Shown: positions 49,501-61,204 of the stretch, piece by piece | Layout of the letters: each line of letters starts with the position of its first letter | Numbering within the stretch: position 1 is the stretch's first letter | Source: Pyrocephalus nanus | Taxonomy: Eukaryota > Chordata > Aves > Passeriformes > Tyrannidae | NCBI GenBank assembly: GCA_038380795.1 | Contig: CM076275.1 | Location: forward strand, 1,862,501 to 1,926,500 | Length of the DNA stretch: 64,000 nucleotides | Direction of reading: 5' to 3' | The notes under the pieces: generated by a model | Seen by the model: only the letters and a program-made list of their open reading frames with translations | Database searches by the model: none | Told to the model about the DNA's origin: nothing | Position numbers and translations under genes: made by a program

Positions 49501-51125
49501 CCACTGCGAGGAAGGTTTGGGGTCAAACTCTGCCCAGCAAGGTTCTAAAAAGGCACAGGAACTCAGCCCCATTAAGGAATTGGGCCAGGATTTTTAAACT
49601 GGATAACGTTAGGACTTTGGATTCTGAATCCTAAGTGAGAAGCAGCCAGTGTGACTGTGCAACACTGTCCTCTATTGGAAACAGCTCACCAGGCCACCTG
49701 GAGCACTGCTAGGCATCCTCTGCCTCAGCTCCCAGGAAAAAGCCCATCATTTGTTAGGGCTGAACATCTGCTGTGATTTGGCTGATGTTGTCTGGGAGGC
49801 CTCCTCAGAATTATGCACCAGCCACAAGTTGTTCCAAAACATCGTTGTGCTCTGACTTTGCTTTGTGTTTATTGGGTACTGGTAGCAGTAAAAAGGCTTT
49901 GCACAAGAGAGCCATTGAATTAATACAAGCAGATTTATGGGGCAGGCTTTATAATCTTTCTTGTGCACCAAGCTCAAAGCCTCTAATGCATTTATTAGGG
50001 GAAAGGATCCTGACAGAAATGCTGCGAGGTGCCCCATAAATATTGCAGTGCCTCTGCAGATGGGGAACCCAGTGACCTTCTGGAAGGGGTGCCATCTGTA
50101 ACTCCACCTACTTGCAGAGGCAGGACCCAGGATAAGGCATCATTTTTAGAGCTACCATCTCTGGAGACTGCTGGGAATAAAAAAAAGCTGATTCATGGGT
50201 GCTGCAGAGGAAGGATGACAGCTCATGGCGTGCCAGGAGGAGCAGAGCAGTGCAGGGGCTGCCTCTTGCACCATCCAGCCTTGCTCTGAAGAGCTGGGCA
50301 ACCAAGGAGGGGTTGAGCAAAGCTCCAGGTCAGCACAAATGGGCTCCAGTAGCACAAATGCTGCCACCTCCTCCAGAGCTGCTCGCACTTCCCTCCCTCC
50401 TCCTCAAGGAAAGACATTTCCTGACTTCACCACATGGTTTGCCAACCTTCCCTCCACCTATTGCTTTTATAAAATCTTATTTTTCTCTTTTTAACTCTCT
50501 ATTTTCTTGTCCTCTTCAAGGGTGTCTTTTCTACCACAATAGGAGGAGACAAGGAATGTTGTCCTTGAACCCTGGCTGGCTCCTGCTGATGTGTGAGCTG
50601 GGTTCAGGTGGTTTTGAAGAGGGCAGACTCTGCGTGTCACCAGTGCTCTGTCCTCTCCTCCCCCTTGGTGCCAGCACTGGTGACATCGTCCTCAGCATGA
50701 CTGTCTGCAGCAGGGAGAGCTCACCCTGCTATTGTGAGGGGCCTTGCACTCATTAGTCTCCAAAATTGCTTTCCACGGTGTACAAGAGACATAACAAATG
50801 GCTAATTTAATAAAATTGTGTTGGTTCATTCAGTCAGAGAAGCAAGGATAATAGCAGCTGATTCTGGGGGAAAATTGGAAGTCACTTGGATGTCGTGGGT
50901 TCCAAGTCCTGGTAATGGGAGCAGCAATGCCCAGGTTTCAGCTGGTCCCTGCTCCCCCCTCTCCATCTGCTGTGCTGATGCCCAGTGGTGGAGGGAGAGG
51001 AAAACCACAGTGGGATGGCCTGGGGCACTGCAGCCACACAACCATTGCAGTGAGGATGTTAAACTCTGCACAAGCTCCTGCTGTGAGGAATTGTCCTGTG
51101 CTAACACCATTAAGAGCATCCACAA
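46570..51125. other. noncoding stretch with unexplained open frames
   Basis: No recognisable gene. Contents are AT-rich sequence, a plus-strand frame at 49134-49634 interrupted by one TGA (discussed in findings), and an enhancer-like block at 49740-50045. The longest open frame of the window (185 codons, 50199-50756, plus) lies here. Other frames on both strands are open across it and no domain is visible, so I do not call it a gene. Confidence 0.5.
49740..50045. promoter_or_regulatory. candidate conserved noncoding element
   Basis: A repeat-free stretch with 'cagcagtaaaaaggctttgc', 'gccattgaattaatac', 'agcagatttatggggc' and 'tgcatttattagggg', followed by 'ccccataaatattgcag'. HOX/CDX-like TTTATGG and homeodomain cores co-occur. 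Open frames on both strands look incidental. Inference from texture. Confidence 0.23.
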
Positions 51126-51305
51126 AGAATCATCAAGTCCAGCCATTAAACCAGCACTGCCAGGCCCACCACTAAGCCACGTCCCCAGGCACCACATCTG
51201 GGTGTGCTGGGAACCCTTCCAGCAGTGATGATTCCACAGCTTCCCTGGGCAGCCTGGCAGTCCCAGCAATCACCAGCTCAGCCACCCCACGTCCAAACAC
51301 TGCAT
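51126..51305 (-). mobile_element. CR1 3' fragment, diverged
   Basis: The plus strand reads 'gaatcatcaagtccagccat', 'taaaccagcactgccaggcc', 'caccactaagccacgtcccc', 'aggcaccacatctgggtgtg' and 'cttccctgggcagcctggca'. These are blocks of the CR1 lineage also seen at 1854 and 31784, reverse-complemented. The extreme 3' terminus is only partly preserved and the 5' side fades out near 51300. Confidence 0.9.
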
Positions 51306-53419
51306 TCTCCTCTCTCCCTGCTACAGAGGTGCCAGCCCTTAAGTGAAACAGGGCAAAGTCCCTGCTCCAGTTCAAAGCAAGCCCTTCCTTCCACCAGTGC
51401 AAGCTTTGCTGTCAGTCTGAATGAACACAGGGATGAATCTACACCGAGGATACAACCAGAGATGGGAGTCCCACAGCAGAAATGGGGATTGCTCTGGCTG
51501 TGACAGCAGCCCAGGTCAGAGAAAAGGCAGATCTGGCAGCAGAAAGCAGAAAAGAACCCTGCTCAGGCCTGCTGTGCTTCAGAGCAGGACACAGACACCC
51601 AGACAGGCTGGATGAAGCAGCACATCACACCAAGCAGATTGAATTTTTCCATTGGACGTTATGGATTCGTAATCATCGCTGTCAGCACTGCAATAGCAAC
51701 CGAGGCTGGTCATCAGCTGCCACATTACCTTAAAGGTGAAATGAAATGTTAAAACAAGTAATTGAAAAGGCCTCTTCCACCTCCTTTTCCCCAAGAATAA
51801 ATCTGAGTAACTTGGAGATGCTGCTGCCGAATGAGCAAACAATTTGGTCTCACAGTCTTGTGACATCTTTAATAGATTTTTAAACAGTCCTTACCCAGTG
51901 ACCTTTAAACAATTTGTACTTAGCGTGTGTAATTTCATTATTTCCTAAAATGCTTTAATTTTGTAATTAACTTGGATGCACTACTTGCATTCAGTCTGGA
52001 CTCAGAATGAAGCTGAGTGGTACTGAAGGAAATTTGGGGCTGGAAAATGAGGGGTTTCTCATTTTACCCTTTTGGCTGTATGAGAAAAGGGTTTTTCCCC
52101 CTGTGCCTGCAGCTGCCAAAACCTTCCCACCCCCTGTGACTGCCTCTACAATGCCGGAGCACGGCCCAACATGGCTTAACAACACTTCCCTCCATCCCAA
52201 CACACTCCCAGCTGTGCTCAAGGCCCGGCCACTGGGACAACATCTGCACAAGTGTCCTGGTGCCAGCAGAGAAAACGTGTTCTGGGAAAGCCAGAAGTTT
52301 AGGATGCCTGCTGGCCTGTGGCACTGTTCTGTAGGAACACCCACATTTCTTCTGACAAATCTTTCCTGGGAATTTTAAGCCCTCCAGTTCCCTGTCAGGA
52401 TGCACCTGGAACAGGTTCAAAACTAGCTGGGGAAGCAAAGGCAGACAGGAGCCTGAACATGATTTTCTCAGTTCCTCCCTTTCCTGGGGAATTTCTGTGT
52501 GTCCAAAGGCCATCAGGATTTCCAGGAAAGCCAGCCCAAAATCCCCTTTCAGCTGCTTAGGGCACTGACCCCAGCAGCATCCTTTTATCACCTGAGGACT
52601 TTGCAAGGAGGGGCTCTCTCACACCTGATGAGGCAACCCAGAAACGCAGCTCCCAAATACCAGAGGAACAAACCCCACCTAGTGAAAGCTGCTCTGGTTG
52701 GATCCTTGCAACTTCTTAGCAAAACAGTCTCAAGTTTCCCAGCTCCCCGCCAAGCCCTCGGCAGCTGAACACCTGCACACTCCATCTGTCCCTCCCTTCC
52801 CACATCACCTCCTGCTTCAATCACTCACCACCAACCTGTCCCTCACTGCTGCCTCCAAACTCCTCGTCTCTCCAGACCTGATGGGACCAAAAGCACTCCA
52901 GCCTGCACAGCCTGATTTCAAATCTGCTGCACAGTGTAACCTTGGAAAAATACGAGCACTTTCCAGCAAGCTGCTGCTGTGTTCTTGTTTTCTTCATGTT
53001 TTTGTGGTTTGGTTTTGTTGTGTTTTTTTTTCTTCCTTTCTCTATAAAAACTTGGGCTGCTGTTCTCTTGGCAGTTAAGGAGGCCTGGATAAGAATTAAA
53101 AGCTCCAGCACCAGCAGCAGTTAGGGAGCTGTGCCCCTGTAATTCAGTGCTTATTAAAAAATACAAAGGTTTGGGAGGTCTAGACAGGGACGAGAAGAAT
53201 TGGGCATAGAATGGAAAATGTAACCTTTGATGAGTGACAAGTGAGGTTATACAGATGAATACTAATGAGGGAGTTTGAATAATTCATGCCTGGGGTTCAA
53301 GGTAAAATGGTTTAACCTGATACCTCCGTGGTTGTGCTGTCTTGCTGGCCTCAGGAATATTATCTCAAAGAACAGGATCTGAACATAACCCAGGTTTTAG
53401 ATGTTAATTTGTCCAGAGG

Positions 53420-53457
<38 letters not shown>

Positions 53458-54979
53458 AAAAACAAACCACAAAACATCCCAGCTCAGTCACAACTGCCTG
53501 AAAATTGCAGCACAAGCACTGCAGGTGGGATGACTTTCCTCCAACCCCAGCCTTGCTCTGTGCCCATCTGAGTTTGTCCAGCATCGAGGTCCAAAGAAAA
53601 CCTGGACCACAAATCTCTCACCAAGGCGATAAAACCAAACTGGAGGAGTTTTGATCACAATTCACAAAGGAAAACACATTTCTTAAGGGAAGGGCCCAGT
53701 TTGGGAACTGGGCACGGTTTGAAAGTTTAGGATTGCATTTTCTCCTGTTCCATCTTCTGCCTTACTGAGTCCTTCACAACACTCATCTGAAATCTTGGAA
53801 TAGACTTATCCCTTTTGACAGAGTCCCAATTAACCAGTCCTCCGAGAGAAAACCCTCTGTTCCTTCAGGAATAAACCTGGACAACCACCAAAGTTATTTT
53901 TAACTGTACTGAAACGTGCTGGGACAAATTCCACTTTCACACATAGCCTTTCAAGTGATAGAAAAAATGACAACAAGTGATATAAACTGGGAAGCAGCAG
54001 CCACTGAGGGCATCAGAAAAAAACCTCACCCTTGCCAGGCAGGAGATAAATCCGACATTATAAATTAGTACCATAAATATTGCACACATTTGTGGTGATT
54101 TATACACTTATTTTATCTAAGCAAGGCATTTCTTGCTTTCCAAGGAGGGAGAAGGATAACCAAAGGATACCCATCCGTCCCAGCTGCTGCTGCCTGCATC
54201 CCAAAATTCCTGCTTGCCTGTCACAATAATGCCACAGAGCTCTCCGGGGGTTTTTTATCTCTACATCACCACATGCTTATACAAATGTCAATAAACTGGA
54301 GGTTTGTCCTAAAGGCAAATTTGCCTCGTTCAATCTGGTGTCTCAGTGCTTCTGTACCTCAGAACTGCAAGGCAGCTGCTGAGTTGAGAAGCTGTAAAAC
54401 CCAGACACGTCTGGCCACGGTTTCCTCCTTTTTATTCTTCCTTCCTCTCGTGCGAACTTCCCATCACCTTTTCCACTTAATCACTGTGCTGCATAATCTC
54501 TGTCTCTGCAGAATTGCTGGGCTCACTACAGTGCCTCCTCATACAAAATATAAAATATTGCACTGTGCACCCATGCAAAAGGCCAATTTTCATTGATCAA
54601 ATATTCAGAAGAGCCAGTGTTCTGTTATAATAAAAGCTCAGAAACCAGAGTGTGAGGGAGGGAAAAAAAAAAAAAAAACCAACAAAAAAAACAACCAACA
54701 GATAAGATGAAGTTTCACCACGTGACAAGCTGGAAAAGCTCCCATCAGGAAAATCTCAGTGCTTGGTTTCAGATCAGCCATCAGCAGGCTCCTGGGGCTG
54801 GCTCTGCACCCTTATCACAAGTAAGGGTGCCACATCCCCAAGTTTCTGGGTACAATATTCCCTGCCAGACTGCAGCTGGATCATCTTGCCAGACCAGGAT
54901 TGTAACAGCACCCTTCCCATAAAACCCTTCCTGCAGCAAAAGCTGCTCCTCTCACACCTAAATCTCGAGGGTTTCCTCC
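51306..54979. other. noncoding stretch with A32 tract
   Basis: No gene is recognised. GC-richer sequence at 52.0-52.9 kb carries overlapping open frames on both strands without domain resemblance. A T8 stretch and poly-pyrimidine near 53020-53080 end in 'ttctcttggcag', an acceptor-like site without a donor partner. A-rich tracts are at 53424-53455 and 54663-54678. Confidence 0.5.
53424..53455. repeat. poly-A tract, A32
   Basis: A pure run of 32 A, the longest mononucleotide tract in the window, is followed by an 'accaaaaacaaacc' A-rich border. It could mark the tail of a processed retrocopy inserted on the plus strand, but the sequence to its left shows no retrogene that I recognise. Assembly length at such a tract is unreliable. 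Confidence 0.95.
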
Positions 54980-55120
54980 CTGAGATGAGCTCAGCTGGTT
55001 AGACCACAGTGCTGATAAAGCCAGGCTCGTGGATTTGCTCCCTGGATGGGCCATTCACCTAAAGATTTGGACTCCATGATCCTTCTGGGTTCTTTCCAGC
55101 TCACAATATTCCGTGATTCC
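54980..55120 (+). mobile_element. tRNA-Ile-derived SINE with CR1 tail (TguSINE1-like)
   Basis: The head resembles tRNA-Ile. A box A-like 'tgagctcagctgg' (54986-54998) is followed by 'ttagaccacagtgctgataa' with an anticodon-loop GAT, then a degenerate box B 'ggatttgctcc' (55031-55041) and the acceptor-side 'tgggcca'. It runs straight into 'ttcacctaaag', 'atttggactccatgatcctt' and 'ctgggttctttccagctcac', ending 'atattccgtgattcc', which is a CR1 3' tail. This head-tail arrangement is that of TguSINE1, a passerine SINE mobilised by CR1 machinery. No pol III terminator is apparent and the promoter boxes have decayed, so the copy is a fossil. Assignment is from memory of the family. Confidence 0.85.
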
Positions 55121-58100
55121 CAGACACTCTGCGCAGCTTTTTGGTGTAACCACACAGCATGTGCCCCATTCCAGCAGCTCCTGGTGACACCTGAGCCCCA
55201 GCACGAGCTGGAAGTGCAGGAAACAACACCCAGCACAGGCTCCACGTGCTGCAAAATTCACTGCCACCCCTTCCCTGCCCACTTCCCCAAAAAAGAAGTC
55301 ACTTCCCCCAAAATAAGTCATTTCCCAAAGTGACGGCTCGAAGGGAAGTCGAAATTTTAATTCTGTTTTAGGCAGTGCTGCAGGAAAAGTGGACACTGAA
55401 AGATGATCTGACTGGGAGCTTAGCAATAGAAACCCATAAATCATCCTGGCAGGTAGACAGTGTGTCTGTGAGTGGTGCTTGTGGGAGTAGCTGTTCACTA
55501 ACAGAGGCACCATCAGAGTCCCTGTTCAGTCACTGCTGATCCCACTGCAGTGCCTCCATCCTGGATTTCCAGCCTTTTCCCAAGGGATGGGGAAGCAGAG
55601 GTGAAGATCTGCCAGTCCCAAAGGTCATAAAGGATTTGGGGCTTGGATGAGAAAAAAGTACTACTACTAAATAAACAAATCAAGACAGAAGTAACAGGCA
55701 GCAACAATGCAGAGAGATTACCTGCTGTTAATTAAATCTGCAGCAAGCACAATGACAGGAAAACAATAGGAAATTAATTCATTGTCTATACACCAAATGA
55801 AACTAATGGATGTTTGGGGTGTTTTTGACAGCAAAGAAAAAAATAAATAAACCAAAAACCTCACATGAAGCAGGAAATGACACTGCTTTGCCAGGCTCTA
55901 CAAGGTCCAATTAGGCAGGACAATTAGCAAATCTTTCAGCAGATAAAAATAGAAGAGCTCGTGGTCACACTGCTGGATTTTACCTCACGCTCAGGTGTGC
56001 TAATGGAGTCTCAGGCAGGATTTTGCCAAATGTGTCAGCTCTATTCCCAACTGGAATGCACTAATGGAGCTCAGTGGAACTGGGACAATTTACACCAGCC
56101 CAACTTTAATGCTGAAAACTATGTTTGCTTATGAATAGACCCCTTGTGCTAAAAGACAAGCTGGTTTCAAACTTTTAAAAGATTCTCCATCTCCTTCAGT
56201 TGTGAATCAGGAGGAAGGAGCAGGAGAATTTCCCTCAGAGCTTCCAAAGCCTGGCTTGAAACAGGGAGAACCCAGACCCCCTAACTCTCAATTTAAGGAG
56301 TTACTTCCTGAAAACCTTATTTCCCCAAAATCAATAGCTACAAATCCACAAATCCAAATGGGCAGAACTATAGAGGAAAAGGTAGTTTGCTTCAGAGCCA
56401 CTAAAATACTTGATTTGTGCACCTTAGATTTAATCCAGAAACATAAAACACAAGCAGAAACCTATCAATGCTGAAATATCTCACAGCTACCATCATACAA
56501 ACAGTGGCTGTGTTGTCAAGTAAACTTGCTAGCTAATTCCTAACTAGAGAAGAAAAAGAGCTGAGCACATGTAGGTGTGGAAACATTTCAAGAGGGAAGC
56601 TGGAAAAAAAAATAGTTCTTTGAGTATTTTGCATATTAATGCAGCTCTTACTGTTCTGACAGCTCTCACATTTAATTGCAGTGGTTTCAACCACATCAGG
56701 ATAATCAATCATCGCTTTAAAATGTAATTAACTCCTGCAAGAAACTGTTCATGAAGGGAATTAGGAAATTTACTGTCTGAGGCTAAATCTGGGGTTACTT
56801 GCAACGTTTATTTTATTTCCTACCTAAAGAACTTTTCTAGCATTGGCTCATTATCTGCAAGCCCTGCCAGTGCCTCAGGTTCTGTGGCTGGGGAGGGTGG
56901 GCAGAACTGGACCTTGGCAGGAAACAGAGGACAGAAGGACCTTTTTTTGGAGGGTTTTTTGTCTTTTTTTTTAAGGGTTGGGTGGGGTTTTCTTGAGGGA
57001 GACAAAGATGAGGGTGAAGTCAGATGGTCTTTATTTTCTGGAGCTTTTAATGATTTTAGAGCACGTATTCTTTAAAGATTCTCAAAAAGGAAAAGAGGAT
57101 AAATTTAACTCAGTTCTGAAGCTGCCCATGAAGAGGCAGATTTCATCTCACACAACCCCCTCCAGAAGCCCTGACTGACAAAGCCTTTGTGTCTCCTGGG
57201 GGATGCAAAGCACCTTCCCATCCCAGAACTGGGAGCTGTTCCCCATCTGTGGGGATGAAAAACAAAGCCAGCTGATCTATGTGCAACAAATACCATGTTT
57301 TCACCTGTGCATGGACTTCAAACTTAACTCTTCATCAAATTCAAAATGCACAGATTCCAAAACCTAACTTGGAGACTCACTTCAAGCTTTTCTTCTCCCC
57401 CCCCACCCCCCCAGAAAAATCAGGAACATAAATCATCACAAGAAAGTTCCTCTGCACCCAACAACATCCTCGTCAGCTTCCATTATGCTCTGACACGATT
57501 CAAAACAGGAGTTCAAAGATAAATATTCACCAGTTATTTGATTTTATTAAGGAAGCCTTGAAAATACCCTTGATACACCCTTTGAAGGAGGCTGTTGCTC
57601 TGCAGCTGCCTGAACTGTGGCACTTGCCATGCAAATAACAATAAAAACAAGGGAGAGAAGCAGCAAAGGAACAGCAAATAAACATTACTGCCATTCAGCT
57701 TTCTCTGAACCAGAGGTAGGCTAGGCATTAAAGCAAAAAGAATTAAAAATAACTTTGCCTTAAAGAGTTTCTGTCAAAGCAGCAGCAGCTCACTGGCAGC
57801 TTTTCTTGCTCTCCCTTGCAGGCACAGCCTGCCAGGATGGGGTTGGCCCTGAAGAGGATGATGCCTGGGAGGTGTTTCAGGCAAAGAGGAGCATCCCCAC
57901 AAAAGAGGGATGAAAAAAAAAGCTCCCAACAGGGAGGGGATTGGTACCCCCTTCTCCAAAACACCCCAGTCTCACCAATTTCCCCCTTTTAGCTCCTGAG
58001 CAGCCCCACTGGTTGCACAGAAAGGTTCTAACAGATGGAGCAACCAGCTGGAATTTGGATACCACTTTCCCCATAGCTGGACACATACAGAGCTCTATTA

Positions 58101-58788
58101 AATTTTAAATTTTAATCAGAGAACGTCAAGTTCAAAATTAGACTTAAGCCTCTGATTTTAAGGTTTGGGGAATGAAATATGTTATCAGTCATAAATGCCC
58201 TTTATTTGAAGGAGAGGGAGTGTCATTCCTGTTTTACAAAGCAGGCACATAGGCAAGTCTTTTCCCCTCTATCCCTCATAAAACACAGGAATTTCATGTG
58301 AAATACCTGAAGTGGGATATCACACTGCCAAAAAACTGATTGCCAAAAATAAAATAAAAACAAAAAGCTACCATACCCAAGGCTTTTATATGCAAAACCT
58401 TAACAATATCAAGTGTCACTCAGAGCAGCAGTTCTGCTGCTCACACCTGTTTCCTGTAAGTGCCCAGCAGCTCTCAAATAGTAATAATATCTCACAGAAC
58501 AATGTCTCATGTGATGAAATGTAATAAGAGCAGAAAAATACCCTACTCAGACCCTCATCCCATCAGACCCCCAGCACTTTGGGAAGATGAGGATGGAGGC
58601 TTCAAACCTCCTGTTCCCCTCTGCTCACGAGGGCTCCAGGGGTTCATAGCTGGTTTTACAGGTACCATCAGCCACTGCTGCCCTGGGTAGGATATATTCA
58701 TTCATTTTTACTATGTATGATAATGGGATTTTAGGAATTCATTCTCAGACTATAATTTTTGTATTTTTGAAAAAGCAGAGGACATCCC
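55121..58788. other. noncoding stretch
   Basis: No gene is recognised. Contents include a 90-codon plus-strand open frame (56202-56474) with no resemblance to a known protein. A C-rich polypyrimidine tract at about 57396-57412 ends in CAG and would be a fair splice acceptor, but no donor partner is evident. The rest is AT-rich sequence. Confidence 0.5.
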
Positions 58789-58932
58789 AGTCCTGGAAGT
58801 GTCCAAGGTCAGGCTGGACAGGGCTTGGAGCAACCTGGGCTGGTGGAAGGTGTCCCTGCCCAGGGCAGGGAGGCTTAAATGAGATGATCTTTGAGGTCCC
58901 TTCCAACCCAAACCATTCTCTGGTTCTATTTT
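58789..58932 (+). mobile_element. CR1 retrotransposon 3' fragment
   Basis: The plus strand reads 'tcctggaagtgtccaaggtc', 'aggctggacagggcttggag', 'caacctgggctggtggaagg', 'tgtccctgcccagggcaggg', 'gagatgatctttgaggtccc' and 'ttccaacccaaaccattctc', then a terminal 'tggttctat' variant of the CR1 octamer. The 3' end is intact and the 5' side is truncated to about 145 bases. Confidence 0.96.
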
Positions 58933-60352
58933 TAGGCTCACACAAAGCATCACTGTGGGCATTACTCAGCCATAGTTTTATAGATTTTAAAAAACTGCCC
59001 CTCTCCACATAATTCAGTACCTGCTAAGGAGGACCAGGAAACCCTGTGGAGACAAAAACTGCCAAAAATCCCCCTCTGAGCCCTGACACAGCCCTAGCAA
59101 ACCCTGCCAGGGCCCTTCAGTCCATTTTCTGCAGGGTTTGCCAAAAGGACAACAGGTCTGGGTCCATCCTACGGGCCACGTGCTCTGGCAATAAACTAAT
59201 CAGCCATGAAACAAGCAAGGCATGTTTTGTACAACACCAAATGAGGTTGTGGTTTTATTGCACAGATAAACAGATTGAGATAGGATCCACCTCAATACTT
59301 ATTTATAGTTTTGTCATAAAAGTTAACAGTGAAGAGGGTTCTAAATTTACGTGGTCTGTCTTCCAGTTTATCAGTGAAGGGCAGGAATGCAATTTCTAAT
59401 TACTCATATATTACATTTATTGCTAATAAAATAGATTTTTTTTTTCTTGAGGCACTTAGTGAAAGCTTTGATGATTGAGAAAAGTGTTTTTAACAAAACT
59501 CGTCATTTAGCCTCAAAATACACATTCCTCCTATCTCGAAAACCCTATTTAAAAAATAACAAAGAAAGGAAGAGGAATGAGGTTAAGCTGTCAACTCTCC
59601 CTACCCTCCAACACCATTAAACAAGCAGACAGAGTTGGGTCACTCCACCTTTTGGCAGCTTTTTTTCTTCTCCCTGTTTTGTCAGCAATAGTCCCCCCTC
59701 CAGCACTCAGGCCTACAGGGGATGAGGTTTATTTAAGCACAGCACATGTGCCAGTCTGTCTTCCTATTCATCATGCTCTGGCATGAAGTCTCCTGATAGT
59801 TTTTGTTCATTTGTCCATTGACTCAAAACAACAACAACAAAAAAACCAACGTGGAAAGCCTGAAAGGGAGCTCGGGAAAGGTTAATTGGTTTCGTTGACC
59901 ATCTGTTTGTGCTGTGAATAAATGCTGAGAATAATGGGTAGCAAATGGCATCTACAAGGATTAAATAAATCAGTCCTGTGGATTAGAAATAACCTGTGGG
60001 CTGTGATAACGGAGCAGGAATCTGTGTGACAAAATCAGCCCTACTGAGCTGTGGAGTCTGTGACCTTTCTGGGACAGAGAACTGAGGGCTCCCAGGATGC
60101 CCTGGGGTGAAAAAGGAAAATACAACTACTTGATGGCCAAGGAAAACTCAAGCAAACATCTGGAGGAGAACACATGGAGGACAAGAACTAGTCCCACCTG
60201 ATTCCAAAAAGTAGCAACAAGCTGCAAACTCTTCTGGTTTTTCATTTTCTCATCGTCCCACCCCATATTGAAGCAGTACTTCTAAGAACTTCTGTACTGA
60301 TAAAGTTAATAGTTTTAATTCTTAATGCTCTTTCCCTTCTCCTTCCTTTCAG

Positions 60353-60524
60353 TTCTAGAAGAGTTCAGTGAACCTCCCTGGATGTGGCTCCATCCCACTG
60401 CAGACCTTGGGAACCAGGATCACCCAGGCAGTTCTTGAAACAAACCTCAAGGGTTATCAAATCAGAGTGATCTGAACTACTGGGCAACAGAAACTCTTCA
60501 GAAGTGGCCAAATAACTCAAACAG
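60353..60524 (+). other. candidate untranslated or noncoding-RNA exon 1 of a pair
   Basis: A strong acceptor (pyrimidine-rich 'tttcccttctccttcctttc' plus AG ending at 60352) and a good donor (aaacag|gtaaac at 60525) bracket 172 bases. All three forward frames contain stops, so it cannot be an internal coding exon. It lies 401 bases before a second bracketed segment on the same strand. That arrangement is what a spliced noncoding RNA or 5' UTR would show, but no transcript evidence is available. Confidence 0.3.
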
Positions 60525-60925
60525 GTAAACTTTCAAACACAGCCAACCATTTGGGAACAGTCATAAAGCCCTTTGGTAAATTGGGGTTATCTGTAGATAC
60601 AACTAAACAATACAATGAAGCTAAATCTCATATCTTAAGGCCAGTGCCAGGAAAGAGGAATACCTGATAAACAGATCATGAAAGCTGCTCCAAAGCTCCA
60701 AATTGTGGAGAGCAAAGATGGCTCCTTGACTGAAAGGCCATTTTTAACCATCTCTGAGATGCCTTAACTCTGCAAGCCAATTTTGCACTATCAATACATT
60801 ATATTGTCTGTACAGAAACACTGAAATGCCCCAAACCCAGGAACACAAATGTAACAAGGAGAAAATTAAGTGAAGTGGAATCTTTCTTTAGAGAACAGCT
60901 CTTCTTTTCTCTTGGGCTTCCCCAG

Positions 60926-61204
60926 GATTTAGAGTTGGGATGAATGGCTGCAGCCTTGGTGTGCAAATTTATTCACACAGGAGGAATCTGAGGAAATTAA
61001 GAGGAGGAAATCATTCGAATATATTGGAAAAAAATTCTCAGGGAAAACCAACAAGCAAAAATCCCAAGAGGAAAGAGGAGAAATTTTATCCTGACAGGAT
61101 TCATATTAGAGAGCTTTCAAGCCTATTATTTCAGCTGAACTCCCATTGCTAATGCAGACAGGGAAAAAAGCTCAGCAGAGATGGATGTTCTGCCAGAGCC
61201 ACAG
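60926..61204 (+). other. candidate untranslated or start-codon exon 2 of a pair
   Basis: An acceptor (ttctcttgggcttccccag, ending 60925) and a consensus donor (CAG|GTGAGT at 61205) bracket 279 bases. An internal 70-codon frame starts at 60940 and ends at 61152. A later ATG at 61180 has purines at -3 and +4 and runs in frame (Met-Asp-Val-Leu-Pro-Glu-Pro-Gln) to the donor at a codon boundary. This may therefore be a 5' UTR exon with a start codon, or a noncoding exon. I do not recognise the peptide. Confidence 0.3.

Noticed and set aside
50199..50756. Longest open frame in the window (185 codons, plus).
   Set aside because: Other plus- and minus-strand frames are open over the same GC-richer sequence, no domain or family is recognisable, and nothing upstream looks like a promoter or splice acceptor for it.
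52064..52606. 180-codon minus-strand open frame.
   Set aside because: It coincides with open frames on the plus strand, has no recognisable domain and no splice context.
54980..55055. A functional tRNA-Ile gene.
   Set aside because: Box B is degenerate, the stems do not pair as required, the 5' acceptor strand is missing, and the sequence continues directly into a CR1 tail, so it is a SINE head.
57396..57413. C-rich polypyrimidine tract ending in CAG as an exon acceptor.
   Set aside because: No donor-like sequence follows at a plausible exon distance with matching quality, and C-runs of this kind occur as microsatellites.
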